Part shown: positions 24,751 to 33,378 of the stretch, one piece after another | How the letters are laid out: each line of letters begins with the position of its first letter | How positions within the stretch are numbered: the first letter of the stretch is position 1 | Assembly: GCF_031884435.1 (NCBI RefSeq) | Contig: NZ_CP134779.1 | Location: forward strand, 806,001-870,000 | Length of the DNA: 64,000 nt | Reading direction: 5' to 3' | From: Bosea sp. 685 | GTDB lineage: Bacteria; Pseudomonadota; Alphaproteobacteria; Rhizobiales; Beijerinckiaceae | Notes under the pieces: generated by a model | Seen by the model: only the letters and a program-made list of their open reading frames with translations | The model's database searches: none | What the model was told of the DNA's origin: nothing | Translations under genes and position numbers: made by a program

Positions 24751-25446
24751 CTAGCCCAGCACGAAAGAATCGAGCAGGCGGAAGCGGCTCTCGCGCGTGT
24801 CCTGCTTGAAGAGCGCGATCCGGTCGATCGCGACCGGGGCCGGCGGGACATGTTCGGCATAGGCCTGCGTCAGCGCCTGCTTGACGGCCAAGATTTGTTC
24901 TGCCGGCAGCGAGCCGGTCAGCGTCATGTGGAAGCGGAAGGCGTCGCCGACATAAGGATAGCCATAGGCCTCGAGATAGGCCCGATGCGCCGGCGTCAGC
25001 GGGCTCTTGAGGCGGCGCGCCAGATCGGCCGGGCTCAACGGGGCTCGGAAGGGCTCGAAGGCCTGGACGACGGAGAAAGCCAGATCCTGCAGGGGGCGGC
25101 TCTCGGCTGAAGGCGTCAGTGCGATGAAGGAGCCGAGCGCGGTGACGCCGAGCCCCTTGAGCGGAACCGCATTCAGCCCCGAGGCGAAATTATGGGTGAA
25201 CGCGCGCAATTGGCCTTCCTGGCGGCCGAGCGCCAGTTCGAACGGAGCTTTCAGCGTCGCGTGGAAGCCATAGCGCCGGGGTTCGGCGGTGAGAGCCGGC
25301 CAGCTTTCCGCGCCGCAACCGGCTGGGACCGAGAACGGCGCATCGGCGGCCGTGATCGCGTCATAGCCAAGCGTTGCGCTGCCGAAGCGCCAGAGCGCGC
25401 TGTCGGCGGTGGGGGCGTAGTAGAGGGCGTAGCGCGGCGCGGTCAA
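24751..25446 (-). CDS. DUF1045 2H-phosphoesterase of the phosphonate locus
   Basis: 231 residues. Two HxT motifs, YGFHATLKAPF (about residue 61) and FRFHMTLTG (about 173), define a 2H-phosphoesterase fold; the opening RYALYYAPTADSALWRFGS is typical of the phosphonate-operon DUF1045 family (sometimes called PhnPP). Family members have been implicated in opening 5-phosphoribosyl 1,2-cyclic phosphate, a role PhnP plays in E. coli; no phnP gene is seen in this window. The start overlaps the phnM stop by 4 bp (ATGA). Confidence 0.88.
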   Translation of the reverse strand: MTAPRYALYYAPTADSALWRFGSATLGYDAITAADAPFSVPAGCGAESWPALTAEPRRYGFHATLKAPFELALGRQEGQLRAFTHNFASGLNAVPLKGLGVTALGSFIALTPSAESRPLQDLAFSVVQAFEPFRAPLSPADLARRLKSPLTPAHRAYLEAYGYPYVGDAFRFHMTLTGSLPAEQILAVKQALTQAYAEHVPPAPVAIDRIALFKQDTRESRFRLLDSFVLG

Positions 25447-26582
25447 AATGCCCGCTCGCCCTTCGACCAGACGGCGGCGAGCACCGGCGTCGCGCCCAGC
25501 ACCTTGAAGCGCACGAGGTCGGCGCGCAGGCCGGGCTTGAGATGGCCGCGATCCTTGAGGCCCAGGATGTCGGCGACTTTCCAGGTCACCATGCCCATGG
25601 CTTGCGGCAAGGCGATGCCATGGCTGGCATGGAGCTTCAGCACAGCCTGGAGCAGGCTCGCCGGGACATAGTCGGAGGAGAGCCCGTCAAGCAGGCCCTT
25701 CTCGGCCAGTTCCGCGACCGAGACGCCGCCGGAATGCGAGCCGCCGCGCACGACATTGGGCGCGCCCGCGACAGTGGCCAGACCGCGCTGCTTGGCGGCT
25801 TCCGCGGCTTCGATCGTGGTCGGGAATTCCGAGATCACGGCGCCCGACGCGATGCCGGCCTCGACATGCTCCAGCGTGGTGTCGTCATGGGTCGCGATCG
25901 GGATCCCGCGCGAGCCGAACATCTCGACGACGGCGCTCCAGTTGCGCGAGACATTGGCAGCGCCCTCCGACTGGCGGACGACGACATCGGCCTCGAACTC
26001 GGCCTCGGTCTTGCCGTTGCCGAGCGCATAGGTGCGCAGATGGTCGATATTGCGCCATTGCCGCTGGCCGGGCGTGTGGTCCATCAACGAGACGAGCTGG
26101 ACGAGCTCGTCGTCCTGATAGGGCTCGATGTCTTTGAGCAGGTCCGGGCTCGTCAGTTCGCAGCGCATATGGATGCGGTGGTCGATGCGGAAGACGTTTT
26201 CGCGGCGGCCCTCGGCCAAGGCCTTCATCACATCGGCGAAGATGTCCTTGCGGTAGTCCTTGGCCGAGAAGGGCGTGCCGGCGCAGATCGCGTCATAGAC
26301 GGTGGTGACGCCGGCCGCCGCCATCTGCGCGTCATGGACAAGCGCTGCCGCAAGCCCGTTCGGCCAGAACACCTTCGGCCGTGGCATGAAGTGCTTCTCG
26401 ACATTGTCGGTGTGCATCTCGACGAGACCCGGCGCGACATAATCGCCGTTCACGTCGATGGCGCCCGGCAGGGATGACTTGCCCTGGTCGACCGATATGA
26501 TGCCGGCTTCGTCGAAGGCGATCGTGCCGGAGACGACGTCGTTCTCGAGGATCAGTCTGGCGTTGGTGAGAACGGTTTGCAT
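25443..26582 (-). CDS. phnM: Alpha-D-ribose 1-methylphosphonate 5-triphosphate diphosphatase
   Basis: 379 residues, an amidohydrolase-fold enzyme. GLVEMHTDNVEKHFMPRP (about 53-70) holds metal-binding histidines; ATHDDTT and SSDYVPASLLQAVLKLH are further conserved pieces. PhnM removes pyrophosphate from the triphosphate made by PhnGHIL. Tight overlaps with phnL upstream and DUF1045 downstream. Confidence 0.96.
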   Translation of the reverse strand: MQTVLTNARLILENDVVSGTIAFDEAGIISVDQGKSSLPGAIDVNGDYVAPGLVEMHTDNVEKHFMPRPKVFWPNGLAAALVHDAQMAAAGVTTVYDAICAGTPFSAKDYRKDIFADVMKALAEGRRENVFRIDHRIHMRCELTSPDLLKDIEPYQDDELVQLVSLMDHTPGQRQWRNIDHLRTYALGNGKTEAEFEADVVVRQSEGAANVSRNWSAVVEMFGSRGIPIATHDDTTLEHVEAGIASGAVISEFPTTIEAAEAAKQRGLATVAGAPNVVRGGSHSGGVSVAELAEKGLLDGLSSDYVPASLLQAVLKLHASHGIALPQAMGMVTWKVADILGLKDRGHLKPGLRADLVRFKVLGATPVLAAVWSKGERAF

Positions 26583-27280
26583 CAGGCGGCCTTTCTGAAA
26601 TCGGTGATGTCGAGATAGCGCGTGGCGACGGCCTCGCGCACCGCCTCATCATGGAAGATGCCGACGATGGCGCAGCCTTTAGCACGGGCTTCGGCGATCA
26701 GCGCGACCACGACGTCGCGGTTGGCGGCGTCGAGCGAGGCGGTCGGCTCGTCGATCAGCATGATCGGCGAGGGATCGACGAAGGAGCGGGCGATATTGAC
26801 GCGCTGCTGCTCGCCGCCGGAGAAGGTCGCCGGCGCGAGCCCCCAGAGCCGCTCGGGCAGGTTGAGCCGCGCCAGCATGGCCTTGGCCCGCTCGCTCGCT
26901 TCCACGGCGTCGACGCCGCGGGCGAGCAGCGGGTCGCGCACGATGTCGAGCGCCGAGACGCGCGGGATCACGCGCAGGAATTGCGAGACGAAGCCGAGCG
27001 TGCGGCGGCGGATGTCGAGCACGGTGCGCGGCACGGCCGAGACGATGTCGATCTGGCGGCCGGCATGGGTGATGGTGATCGTGCCCGCGCTCGGCAGGTA
27101 ATTGCCGTAGAGGATGCGCAGCAGGCTGGATTTGCCCGCGCCCGAAGCGCCCGCCAGCACCAGAGCCTCGCCGGCGGCGACGCTGAAATTAACGTTGTCG
27201 AACACCGGCAAGCGGACGCCGCCCTGATTGTGCAGGGTGAAATGCTTGGCGACGTTCTCGACGTGAATCATCGTGGTCAT
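26582..27280 (-). CDS. phnL: C-P lyase ABC-type subunit PhnL
   Basis: 232 residues from [14 protein letters not shown]. Walker [10 protein letters not shown], signature [13 protein letters not shown], Walker [13 protein letters not shown]. PhnL helps PhnGHI in the displacement of adenine from ATP by phosphonate; it resembles ABC ATPases but has no permease partner. The ATG at 27280 is chosen over an upstream one at 27334 because it matches the family start. Confidence 0.95.
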   Translation of the reverse strand: MTTMIHVENVAKHFTLHNQGGVRLPVFDNVNFSVAAGEALVLAGASGAGKSSLLRILYGNYLPSAGTITITHAGRQIDIVSAVPRTVLDIRRRTLGFVSQFLRVIPRVSALDIVRDPLLARGVDAVEASERAKAMLARLNLPERLWGLAPATFSGGEQQRVNIARSFVDPSPIMLIDEPTASLDAANRDVVVALIAEARAKGCAIVGIFHDEAVREAVATRYLDITDFRKAA

Positions 27281-27330
27281 GATGTCAGTGCCTTGTGCGG
27301 GCGGAGTGACGAGGGTGTGACGGGCGGGCT

Positions 27331-28137
27331 TCACACACTCAGCACCGCCGAAGTCAGAAGCTGCGTATAGGCGTGGTGCGGATCGTCCAGAACCTGGTCG
27401 GTCAGGCCCTGCTCGACGACGCGGCCGTCCTTCATCACCATCAATCGGTCGGTGAGCAGCCGCGCGACCGCCAGGTCGTGGGTGACGATGATGGCGGCGA
27501 GGCGGAGATCGCGCACCAGGACGCGAAGCAAGTCGAGCAGGCGGGCCTGCACGGAAACGTCGAGGCCGCCCGTCGGCTCGTCCATGAAGACGAGGCGGGG
27601 TTCGGAGACCAGCACGCGGGCGATCTGCAAGCGCTGTTGCATGCCGCCCGAGAACTGGCGCGGCCGGTCGTCGATGCGGTTCTCGGCGATCTCGACGCGC
27701 TGGAGCCAGTCGAGCGCGCGCTCGCGGATCTTGCCGTAATGCCGGTCGCCGCGATCCATCAGGCGCTCGCCGACATTGCCGCCGGCCGAGACATCCATGC
27801 GCAATCCGTCGCGCGGGTTCTGGTGGACGATGCCCCAGGCGGTGCGCATCAGGCGGCGGCGCTCCTGCTCGGCCACCGAATAGATGTCGAGCGGTTGGCC
27901 CGAGCCGCGAAACAGCACCTCGCCCTCGTCGGGCCGGTCGATGCCGGCGAGGCAGCGCAGCAAGGTCGACTTGCCCGAGCCGGATTCGCCGACGATGCCG
28001 AGCACTTCGCCCGGCCAGAGGTCGAAGGAGATGTCTTGGCAGCCGATCCGCTCGCCATAGAAGCGGCTGATGCCGGCGACGGAGAGCAGCGGCTCGGGAT
28101 CGAGGTTCGCCTCGGGGGGAGAAACGTGGACGGTCAT
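27331..28137 (-). CDS. phnK: C-P lyase ABC-type subunit PhnK
   Basis: 268 residues. Walker [10 protein letters not shown], signature [13 protein letters not shown], Walker [13 protein letters not shown]. In E. coli PhnK docks on the PhnGHIJ core and its ATPase drives opening of the complex. The ATG at 28137 overlaps the phnJ stop (ATGA). Homologous to peptide-transporter ATPases, but context fixes the assignment. Confidence 0.96.
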   Translation of the reverse strand: MTVHVSPPEANLDPEPLLSVAGISRFYGERIGCQDISFDLWPGEVLGIVGESGSGKSTLLRCLAGIDRPDEGEVLFRGSGQPLDIYSVAEQERRRLMRTAWGIVHQNPRDGLRMDVSAGGNVGERLMDRGDRHYGKIRERALDWLQRVEIAENRIDDRPRQFSGGMQQRLQIARVLVSEPRLVFMDEPTGGLDVSVQARLLDLLRVLVRDLRLAAIIVTHDLAVARLLTDRLMVMKDGRVVEQGLTDQVLDDPHHAYTQLLTSAVLSV

Positions 28138-29060
28138 GGCTTTATCTCCTCGACCAGATGCAGCGCCGAGGCGTCGGCCAGCATCGTGCCGCGATGGCCG
28201 GCCTCCCGCCGCGTCTCGCAATGGTGGCTGTCGGAGCAGACGAACATGCGCCCGCCCTTGTCGTCGGTGACGACCTCGTCGAGATAGCTGTCGGTCGCGC
28301 CGCAAAGCCCGCAGGGCTCGTTCCAGCTCTGGATACGGAAGGGGTGATCCTCGAAATCGAGGCTCTTCACGCTGGTATGCGGCGGCAGGGCGTAGATGCG
28401 CTTCTCGCGACCGGCGCCAAAGAGCTGCAGGGCCGGCGACATGTGCATCTTGGGATTGTCGAATTTCGGGATCGGCGAGGGCGCCATGACATAGCGGCCA
28501 TTGACCATGACCGGGTAGTCATAGGTCGTGGTTACCTCGCCGAAGCGGGCGATGTTCTCGTAGAGCTTGACCTGCATCAGCCCGTATTCGGCCCAGGCGT
28601 GCATCTTGCGCGTCTCGGCCTCGCGCGGCTCGAGCCGGCGCAAGGGCTCGGGCGTGGGCACCTGATAGACCATGATCTGGCCTGCCTTGAGCGGTGCTTC
28701 CGGGATGCGGTGGCGGGTCTGGATGATCGTGGCATCCTCCGTCGCCTCGGTGGTGCGGGCATCGGCCGTGCGCTCGAAGAAGCGCCGGATCGAGACGGCG
28801 TTGGTGGTGTCGTCGGCGCCCTGGTCGATCACCTTGAGCGTGTCGTCGGGGCCGATGATCGCGGCCGTGACCTGGATGCCGCCAGTGCCCCAGCCGCGCG
28901 CCAATGGCATCTCGCGCGAGCCGAACGGCACCTGGTAGCCCGGCACCGCGACGGCTTTGAGCAAGGCGCGACGGATCATCCGCTTGGTCTGCTCGTCGAG
29001 ATAAGCGTAATTATAAGCCGGCTTTGCATCGTCGGCTGGGAGCGTCTGATGGGCGTTCAT
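28134..29060 (-). CDS. phnJ: C-P lyase catalytic subunit (radical SAM) PhnJ
   Basis: 308 residues starting at MNAHQTL, whose ATG overlaps the phnI stop by 4 bp. C-terminal CGLCGATDS and [12 protein letters not shown] provide the CX2CX20-21C iron-sulfur ligands and the later cysteine used as thiyl radical. PhnJ cleaves the C-P bond of 5-phosphoribosyl 1-phosphonate, releasing the hydrocarbon. All key cysteines are present, so the locus should be functional. Confidence 0.97.
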   Translation of the reverse strand: MNAHQTLPADDAKPAYNYAYLDEQTKRMIRRALLKAVAVPGYQVPFGSREMPLARGWGTGGIQVTAAIIGPDDTLKVIDQGADDTTNAVSIRRFFERTADARTTEATEDATIIQTRHRIPEAPLKAGQIMVYQVPTPEPLRRLEPREAETRKMHAWAEYGLMQVKLYENIARFGEVTTTYDYPVMVNGRYVMAPSPIPKFDNPKMHMSPALQLFGAGREKRIYALPPHTSVKSLDFEDHPFRIQSWNEPCGLCGATDSYLDEVVTDDKGGRMFVCSDSHHCETRREAGHRGTMLADASALHLVEEIKP

Positions 29061-30340
29061 TCGGCGGCCTCCGGCAGGGTGTCTTGTTCGCGCGCCAGCC
29101 GTTGCTCGCGCTCGCGGGTGATGCGGCGGATCAGTTCGAGCTCGCCCTGGAAATCGACGTAATGCGGCAGCTTGAGATGCTCGACGAAGCCGGCTGCCTC
29201 GACATTGTCGGAGTGGTAGAGCACGAACTCGTCTTGCTGGGCCGGATAGTTGGCGGCCTCGCCGAATTCGCGGCATTTCAGTGCCCGGTCGACCAGCGAC
29301 ATCGACATTGCCTTGCGCTCGGAATGGCCGAAGCTCAGCCCATAGCCCCTGGTGAATTGCGGGGCGACATCCTTCGAGCCCTGGAACTGGTTGACCATCT
29401 GGCATTCGGTCAGGGTGATCTCGCCGAGATCGATGGCGAAGCCGAGCTCCTCGGGCACGAATTCGACAGAGACCTCGCCGACCCTGATCTCGCCGACGAA
29501 GGGGTGGTTGCCGCCATAGCCGCGCTGCACGGAGTAGCCGAGCCCGAGCAGGAAGCCCTCATCGCCGCGCGCCATCGCCTGCAGGCGGACATCGCGATCG
29601 GCCGGGAAGGAGACAGGCTCGCGGGTGAGGTCGAAGGGGCGCGGATCGCCTTCGGGCGGCGCCTCCGCCTCCATCAGCCCCTCCGCGCCGAGAATATCGG
29701 GGACGCGTGGCATGTGGGTGTCGAGGGGGGCGGTTTCCTTCTCCCCTCGGGGGAGAAGGTGGCCCGAAGGGCCGGATGAGGGAAGGATTGCAGTCGGCGC
29801 CAGACCTTCGCCGTTTTGACTTCCCTCACCCCTACCCTCTCCCCCACCAAAGTCGGCTGTTGCCGACTTTGGCAAAGGTGGGTGCCCAACTCGGGCAGGC
29901 CCGAGTTGGGTGGGAGAGGGGGTAGGTCGAGGCTCATCCATCAACCCAAAATCGAACAGCCGGTGCGTGTAGTCATAGGTCGGGCCCAGCACCTGCCCGC
30001 CCGGCAGGTCCTTATAGGTCGCCGAAATCCGCCTCCGGATCGCCATCCGCGCGGTATCAACCGGCTCGGAGGAGCCGAAGCGCGGCAGCGTCGTGCGATA
30101 GGCACGCATCAGGAAGGCGGCCTCGATCGCGTCGCCCTGCGCCTGTTTCAGCGCCAGCGCCGCAAGGTCGAGGTCGTAGAGGGAGCCCTCGTTCATGACG
30201 CGGGCGCAAGCGAGGCCCTGTTGCTCGCGGATCTGCGCGACCGTGAGTTCCGGCACGGCCTCATCGCCGCGCCGCGCTTCCGCGACCAGATCATGCGTGG
30301 CGAGGATCGCGGCCTCGCCGCCTTTGACCGCGACATACAT
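29057..30340 (-). CDS. phnI: C-P lyase subunit PhnI, with in-frame repeat insertion
   Basis: 427 residues against about 355-365 usual. PhnI is the nucleosidase that, with PhnGHL, swaps the adenine of ATP for phosphonate. Family features: MYVAVKGGEAAI at the start, GPTYDYTHRLFDFGLMDE, then MPRVPDILGAEGLM, and NQFQGSKDVAPQFTRGYGLSFGHSERKAMSM. Between the second and third, residues 139-201 (PTPSPTQLGPARVG... to LLPRGEKE) are encoded by a dispersed palindromic repeat at 29737-29926. The natural linker is here, so the fold may tolerate it. The start ATG shares one base with the phnH stop. Confidence 0.95.
   Translation of the reverse strand: MYVAVKGGEAAILATHDLVAEARRGDEAVPELTVAQIREQQGLACARVMNEGSLYDLDLAALALKQAQGDAIEAAFLMRAYRTTLPRFGSSEPVDTARMAIRRRISATYKDLPGGQVLGPTYDYTHRLFDFGLMDEPRPTPSPTQLGPARVGHPPLPKSATADFGGGEGRGEGSQNGEGLAPTAILPSSGPSGHLLPRGEKETAPLDTHMPRVPDILGAEGLMEAEAPPEGDPRPFDLTREPVSFPADRDVRLQAMARGDEGFLLGLGYSVQRGYGGNHPFVGEIRVGEVSVEFVPEELGFAIDLGEITLTECQMVNQFQGSKDVAPQFTRGYGLSFGHSERKAMSMSLVDRALKCREFGEAANYPAQQDEFVLYHSDNVEAAGFVEHLKLPHYVDFQGELELIRRITREREQRLAREQDTLPEAAE
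29737..29926. repeat. CTTCTCCCC...GGGAGAGGG composite repeat inside phnI
   Basis: 190 bp: CCTTCTCCCCTCGGGGGAGAAGG hairpin and GGATGAGGG at one end; CCTCACCCC, CCCTCTCCC, an AAAGTCGG...CCGACTTT hairpin, an ACTCGGGC...GCCCGAGT hairpin and GGGTGGGAGAGGG at the other. Same architecture as 44857-45070. It is open in the phnI frame throughout. Confidence 0.92.
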
Positions 30341-30945
30341 TAAGCCGCCTCCTCGATGCGGGTGGTGCGCGGCAGGCCGAGCAGGGCGTTGCCGCAGGTG
30401 AGGATGAGATCGACGCCGAGCGGGTAGAGCTCGGCATTGGCCGCGACCTCGGCCCAGAAGCCGGGACGCAAGCCCTGCGGGGCGATGCTGCGGCTGCCGG
30501 CAATGCCGGGGCCGCTCAGGGTCACGCTCTCGCCGCCGGTGAGCGCGGCGCATTGCACGAGCACCGTCGCGGAACGATCGGGGAACTGGTCGTGGCCGGG
30601 GTCGAAGGCGGCGAGCGGCGGGGCCGTGCTCGCGCCGTCGATGACCGCGAAGGCCGCCCCGGCGGGAGCGTCGAGGATCGCCGCGCCGCAATGGAAGCGC
30701 AGCCAGGCGCCGGCGGGGCCGTCGCGCAGCTGTTGCGGCAGGAAGATGGGCGTTTCGTAATCGGCCAATGTCAGCAAGGCGGTCGCGGTTGCGGCGCAAA
30801 GCCCGTCCGGTGGCAGGATTGCTCCGGACACTCTCTGCTCCGTGCCGGGCTCGGACAGGGCCGCGAGCACGGCGCGAAAGGCGGCTTGCGACTGGAAGAC
30901 CGGATCGGTGAAGCCGGCGGCGATGAGGTTTTCGGTCTGCATCAT
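30340..30945 (-). CDS. phnH: C-P lyase subunit PhnH
   Basis: 201 residues. PhnH is a structural subunit of the PhnGHIJ core. Opening GFTDPVFQSQAAFRAVLAALSEPGT and internal HCGAAILDAPAGAAFAVIDG, GPGIAGSRSIAPQGL fit the family. The ATG overlaps the phnG stop (ATGA) and its own stop touches the phnI start, showing tight coupling. Confidence 0.95.
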   Translation of the reverse strand: MMQTENLIAAGFTDPVFQSQAAFRAVLAALSEPGTEQRVSGAILPPDGLCAATATALLTLADYETPIFLPQQLRDGPAGAWLRFHCGAAILDAPAGAAFAVIDGASTAPPLAAFDPGHDQFPDRSATVLVQCAALTGGESVTLSGPGIAGSRSIAPQGLRPGFWAEVAANAELYPLGVDLILTCGNALLGLPRTTRIEEAA

Positions 30946-31412
30946 GCGCCCCTGACCAGAGTGAAGAAATCGACCTTGGTGGCGGCGGCCTTGCGCGAGG
31001 CGAGGTCGCGCGCCGTAGCTTGTGCAGCGGCGAGCTGCGCCACCCCGACGAGAAGCGCGCCATCGGCATCCTCGCTCTGCAATCTGGCGTCGAGGATCGC
31101 CGCGAGGCGCGCCTTGCGGCCGTCGCGGCCGAGCGCATAGGAGAAACCCATTGCGCCGTTCTCAAGCCTGACGACGCAGCGCGTCACCGTCGCTTCGCCG
31201 AGGTTGAAGCGCCGTCCGGCGCCGCCGGCGCGGCCTTCGACCATCACCGTGCCGGTCTCGGGCGCCTTGAGGATTTCATGGGCCGGCAGCGCGGCGCCAA
31301 CCAGCGTCTCGATCTCACTGCGCGAAGCGCGGGCGAGGATCGCCATCCAGCGTTGCCGCGCCGTCGTTTCGCGCGCCGCCGTCTTGCCCGGATCTGTCTC
31401 GGTCATCATCAT
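30942..31412 (-). CDS. phnG: C-P lyase subunit PhnG
   Basis: 156 residues. Features: ARQRWMAILARAS, the mid-segment VMVEGRAGGAGRRFNLGEATVTRCVVRL and GFSYALGRDGRKARLAAILDA. PhnG is a core subunit of C-P lyase. First gene of phnGHIJKLM. Three ATGs (31412, 31409, 31406) and a GTG at 31427 are possible starts; 31412 is a compromise. The divergent phnF lies across an operator-bearing gap. Confidence 0.94.
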   Translation of the reverse strand: MMMTETDPGKTAARETTARQRWMAILARASRSEIETLVGAALPAHEILKAPETGTVMVEGRAGGAGRRFNLGEATVTRCVVRLENGAMGFSYALGRDGRKARLAAILDARLQSEDADGALLVGVAQLAAAQATARDLASRKAAATKVDFFTLVRGA

Positions 31413-31433
31413 GCGCCGTCTGGTCACTCTTTA

Positions 31434-31478
31434 ATGTCTAGACTATAATAGGCTCGTCGCCGGGAAAGGTCTATACAT
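31434..31478. promoter_or_regulatory. Candidate PhnF operator between phnG and phnF
   Basis: ATGTCTAGAC at 31434-31443 and GTCTATACAT at 31469-31478 form an inverted pair with one mismatch, 25 bases apart. GTCTATAC-type boxes are used by known PhnF/HutC-type GntR regulators. The gap also contains the only AT-rich stretch (CTATAATAG), a likely -10. Confidence 0.6.
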
Positions 31479-31494
31479 TTTGGATGAAATTTTG

Positions 31495-32250
31495 ATGACG
31501 AGCGCTGCGCCGGATGTGAGCGAGGCCGCCGAGGAGCACGGCACGGCATGGCGCCGCATCGCGGGTGAGCTTGAAACCGCGATCGGTCGCGGCGATTACG
31601 CCATCGGGGATACGTTGCCGGCCTCGGTCGTGCTGGCTGAGCGTTATGGCGTGCATCGCCACACCGTGCGCCAGGCCTTCCGCCATCTGGCCGAGCAGGG
31701 GTTGGTCACGGTCGCGCGCGGCCGCGGCACCCAGGTCAGCGCGCGGCGCGTGCCCTATCCGATCGGCCGGCGTGTCAGCATGCGCAGCAATTTCGGCAAG
31801 CTCGGCATCGTCGGCTCGAGCGAGACGCTATCGACGGCGATGGTGACGGGCGATGCGGAGACCTGCGCGCAACTCGGCCTGGAGGCGGGCGCGCCGCTAT
31901 GGCGGATCGAAGGCCTGAGCCGTGCCGATGGTACGCCGATGGGAACAGGCACGCATTGGCTCTCGGTCGAGCGCTTCCCGGATTTCGACCGCGTCTTCCG
32001 CGAGGCGAGCGCCTCGATGACGGCGGCGTTCAAGGCTGTCGGTATCGACGATTATGTCCGCCTCTCCACGCGCTTGACCGCGCGGCTCGCCAGCGAGCGC
32101 GAGGCGCTCCTGCTCGAGATCGCGCCCGGCGCCGCCGTGATGGTCTCGGCCGCGATCGACGCCTTGCCGGACCTGACGCCGATCCATCTGGTCAACAGCG
32201 TTTTCGCCGGCGAACGCATGGAAATGGTGGTCGAGCCGTTCAAGGAGTGA
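31495..32250 (+). CDS. phnF: Phosphonate operon GntR/HutC-type repressor
   Basis: 251 residues. N-terminal winged helix (AIGDTLPASVVLAERYGVHRHTVRQAFRHLAEQGLV with ARGRGTQV) and a C-terminal UTRA ligand domain (LWRIEGLSRADGTPMGTGTHWLSVERFP). PhnF represses phn genes and is released by a phosphate or phosphonate ligand. Divergent from phnG. A TTG at 31480 would add five residues but would overlap the operator region. Confidence 0.92.
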   Translation: MTSAAPDVSEAAEEHGTAWRRIAGELETAIGRGDYAIGDTLPASVVLAERYGVHRHTVRQAFRHLAEQGLVTVARGRGTQVSARRVPYPIGRRVSMRSNFGKLGIVGSSETLSTAMVTGDAETCAQLGLEAGAPLWRIEGLSRADGTPMGTGTHWLSVERFPDFDRVFREASASMTAAFKAVGIDDYVRLSTRLTARLASEREALLLEIAPGAAVMVSAAIDALPDLTPIHLVNSVFAGERMEMVVEPFKE

Positions 32251-32262
32251 GGGCTGCGGCTG

Positions 32263-32301
32263 CCGTTATGGTTTCGGCCATAACGCATCCGACCATAACG
32301 G
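32263..32301 (+). terminator. Overlapping alternative hairpins after phnF
   Basis: CCGTTATGGT (32263) pairs perfectly with ACCATAACGG (32292), and alternatively CGTTATGG pairs with an intervening CCATAACG (32278). Followed by GAAAGGG, no T-run. May end the phnF transcript; weak support. Confidence 0.4.
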
Positions 32302-32316
32302 AAAGGGCGCGGGGAA

Positions 32317-32462
32317 CCCCTCTCCTGTAAGGAGAGGGGCAGGGGTGAGGTGTAGGCTCCTGGACCAGTTGCGTGATGTCCTCACAGCGAAGCCGCGGTG
32401 AGGTTACGGCCAAAGCGTCAAACGGCCGACACCTCACCCAACCCTCTCCTTACAGGAGAGGG
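32317..32462. repeat. CCCTCTCCTGTAAGGAGAGGG long palindrome
   Basis: Left arm CCCCTCTCCTGTAAGGAGAG, GGGGTGAGGTGT; right arm ACACCTCACCC, CTCTCCTTACAGGAGAG. About 145 bp overall. A variant of the repeat family found in phnI. It fills most of the phnF to phnE gap (32251-32523), in which no gene is seen. Confidence 0.88.
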
Positions 32463-32523
32463 CTCCCGTGCTTGCTGGTTTTCGGATGGAGCTACCTTCT
32501 CTCGCGAGCGAAGGAAAAAGCCC

Positions 32524-33378
32524 TCACACCGCCCGTTGCCCAATGATCGCGAAGCGCAGTTTGCTGGAGAGGAAGTCGATTGCGGTCACGGCCGCCAGGA
32601 TCAGCAGGATCAGGAACGAGACCTGCTGCCATTCCAGCGTGCGGATGGTCTCGGCCAGGTAAAGCCCGATGCCGCCGGCGCCGACAATGCCGATGATGGT
32701 GGACGAGCGGGTATTGGATTCGATGTAATAGAGCACCTGGCTCGCGATCACCGGCAGCACCTGCGGAATAAGCCCGAAGCGGATCTCGTGGAGCTTGCTG
32801 CCGCCCAGCGAGGTCACGCCCTCGACCGGCTTGCGGTCGGCCGATTCGATCGCTTCGGAGTAGAGCTTGCCGAAGGCGCCGAGATCGCTGGTCATGATCG
32901 CGAGCATGCCGGCGAAAGGTCCAAGGCCCACGACATTGACCCAGATCAAGGCCCAGATCAGCGCATCAACCCCGCGGACCGTGTCGAGCGAGCGCCGCGC
33001 CAGGAAATGCACGACGCGGTTGGCGACGACGTTCTTGGCGGCGATGAAGCCGAGCGGGAAGGCCAGGATCGCCGCCAGGATGGTGCCGAGGAAGGCAATC
33101 GCGATCGTCTCGAACAAAGCCTTGACGAAGAGCAGCGCCCGCCCGAACGAGCCCGGATCGGGCGGCAGCATCAAGGCAACGAAGGTGCCGAGATTGCCGA
33201 GCCCATGCAGGATCTTCCAGAGCGAGACCTCGAGCGTCGTCAATCCGTAGAGGAACAGGCCGGTGAGACCGGCGACGATCGCGATCGTGATCAGGCGCGT
33301 CTTCAGCGAACCGTCGATCGCCGCTTTGTGGCGAGTGATGAGGGCAGCGCGGTCGGTTGTGGACAAGACGAGGCTCAT
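32524..33378 (-). CDS. phnE: Phosphonate ABC transporter permease PhnE, second copy
   Basis: 284 residues with about six membrane helices. The permease signature EAIESADRKPVEGVTSLGGSKLHEIRFGLIPQVLP (the EAA loop) and the closing GIVGAGGIGLYLAE are typical of PhnE. It forms, with the first PhnE, the membrane channel. ATG overlaps the upstream phnE stop by 4 bp. Last gene of phnCDEE. Confidence 0.95.
   Translation of the reverse strand: MSLVLSTTDRAALITRHKAAIDGSLKTRLITIAIVAGLTGLFLYGLTTLEVSLWKILHGLGNLGTFVALMLPPDPGSFGRALLFVKALFETIAIAFLGTILAAILAFPLGFIAAKNVVANRVVHFLARRSLDTVRGVDALIWALIWVNVVGLGPFAGMLAIMTSDLGAFGKLYSEAIESADRKPVEGVTSLGGSKLHEIRFGLIPQVLPVIASQVLYYIESNTRSSTIIGIVGAGGIGLYLAETIRTLEWQQVSFLILLILAAVTAIDFLSSKLRFAIIGQRAV

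Noticed and set aside
32251..32523. A small gene between phnF and phnE
   Set aside because: The interval is almost wholly palindromic repeat; frames across it have no domain or ribosome binding site.
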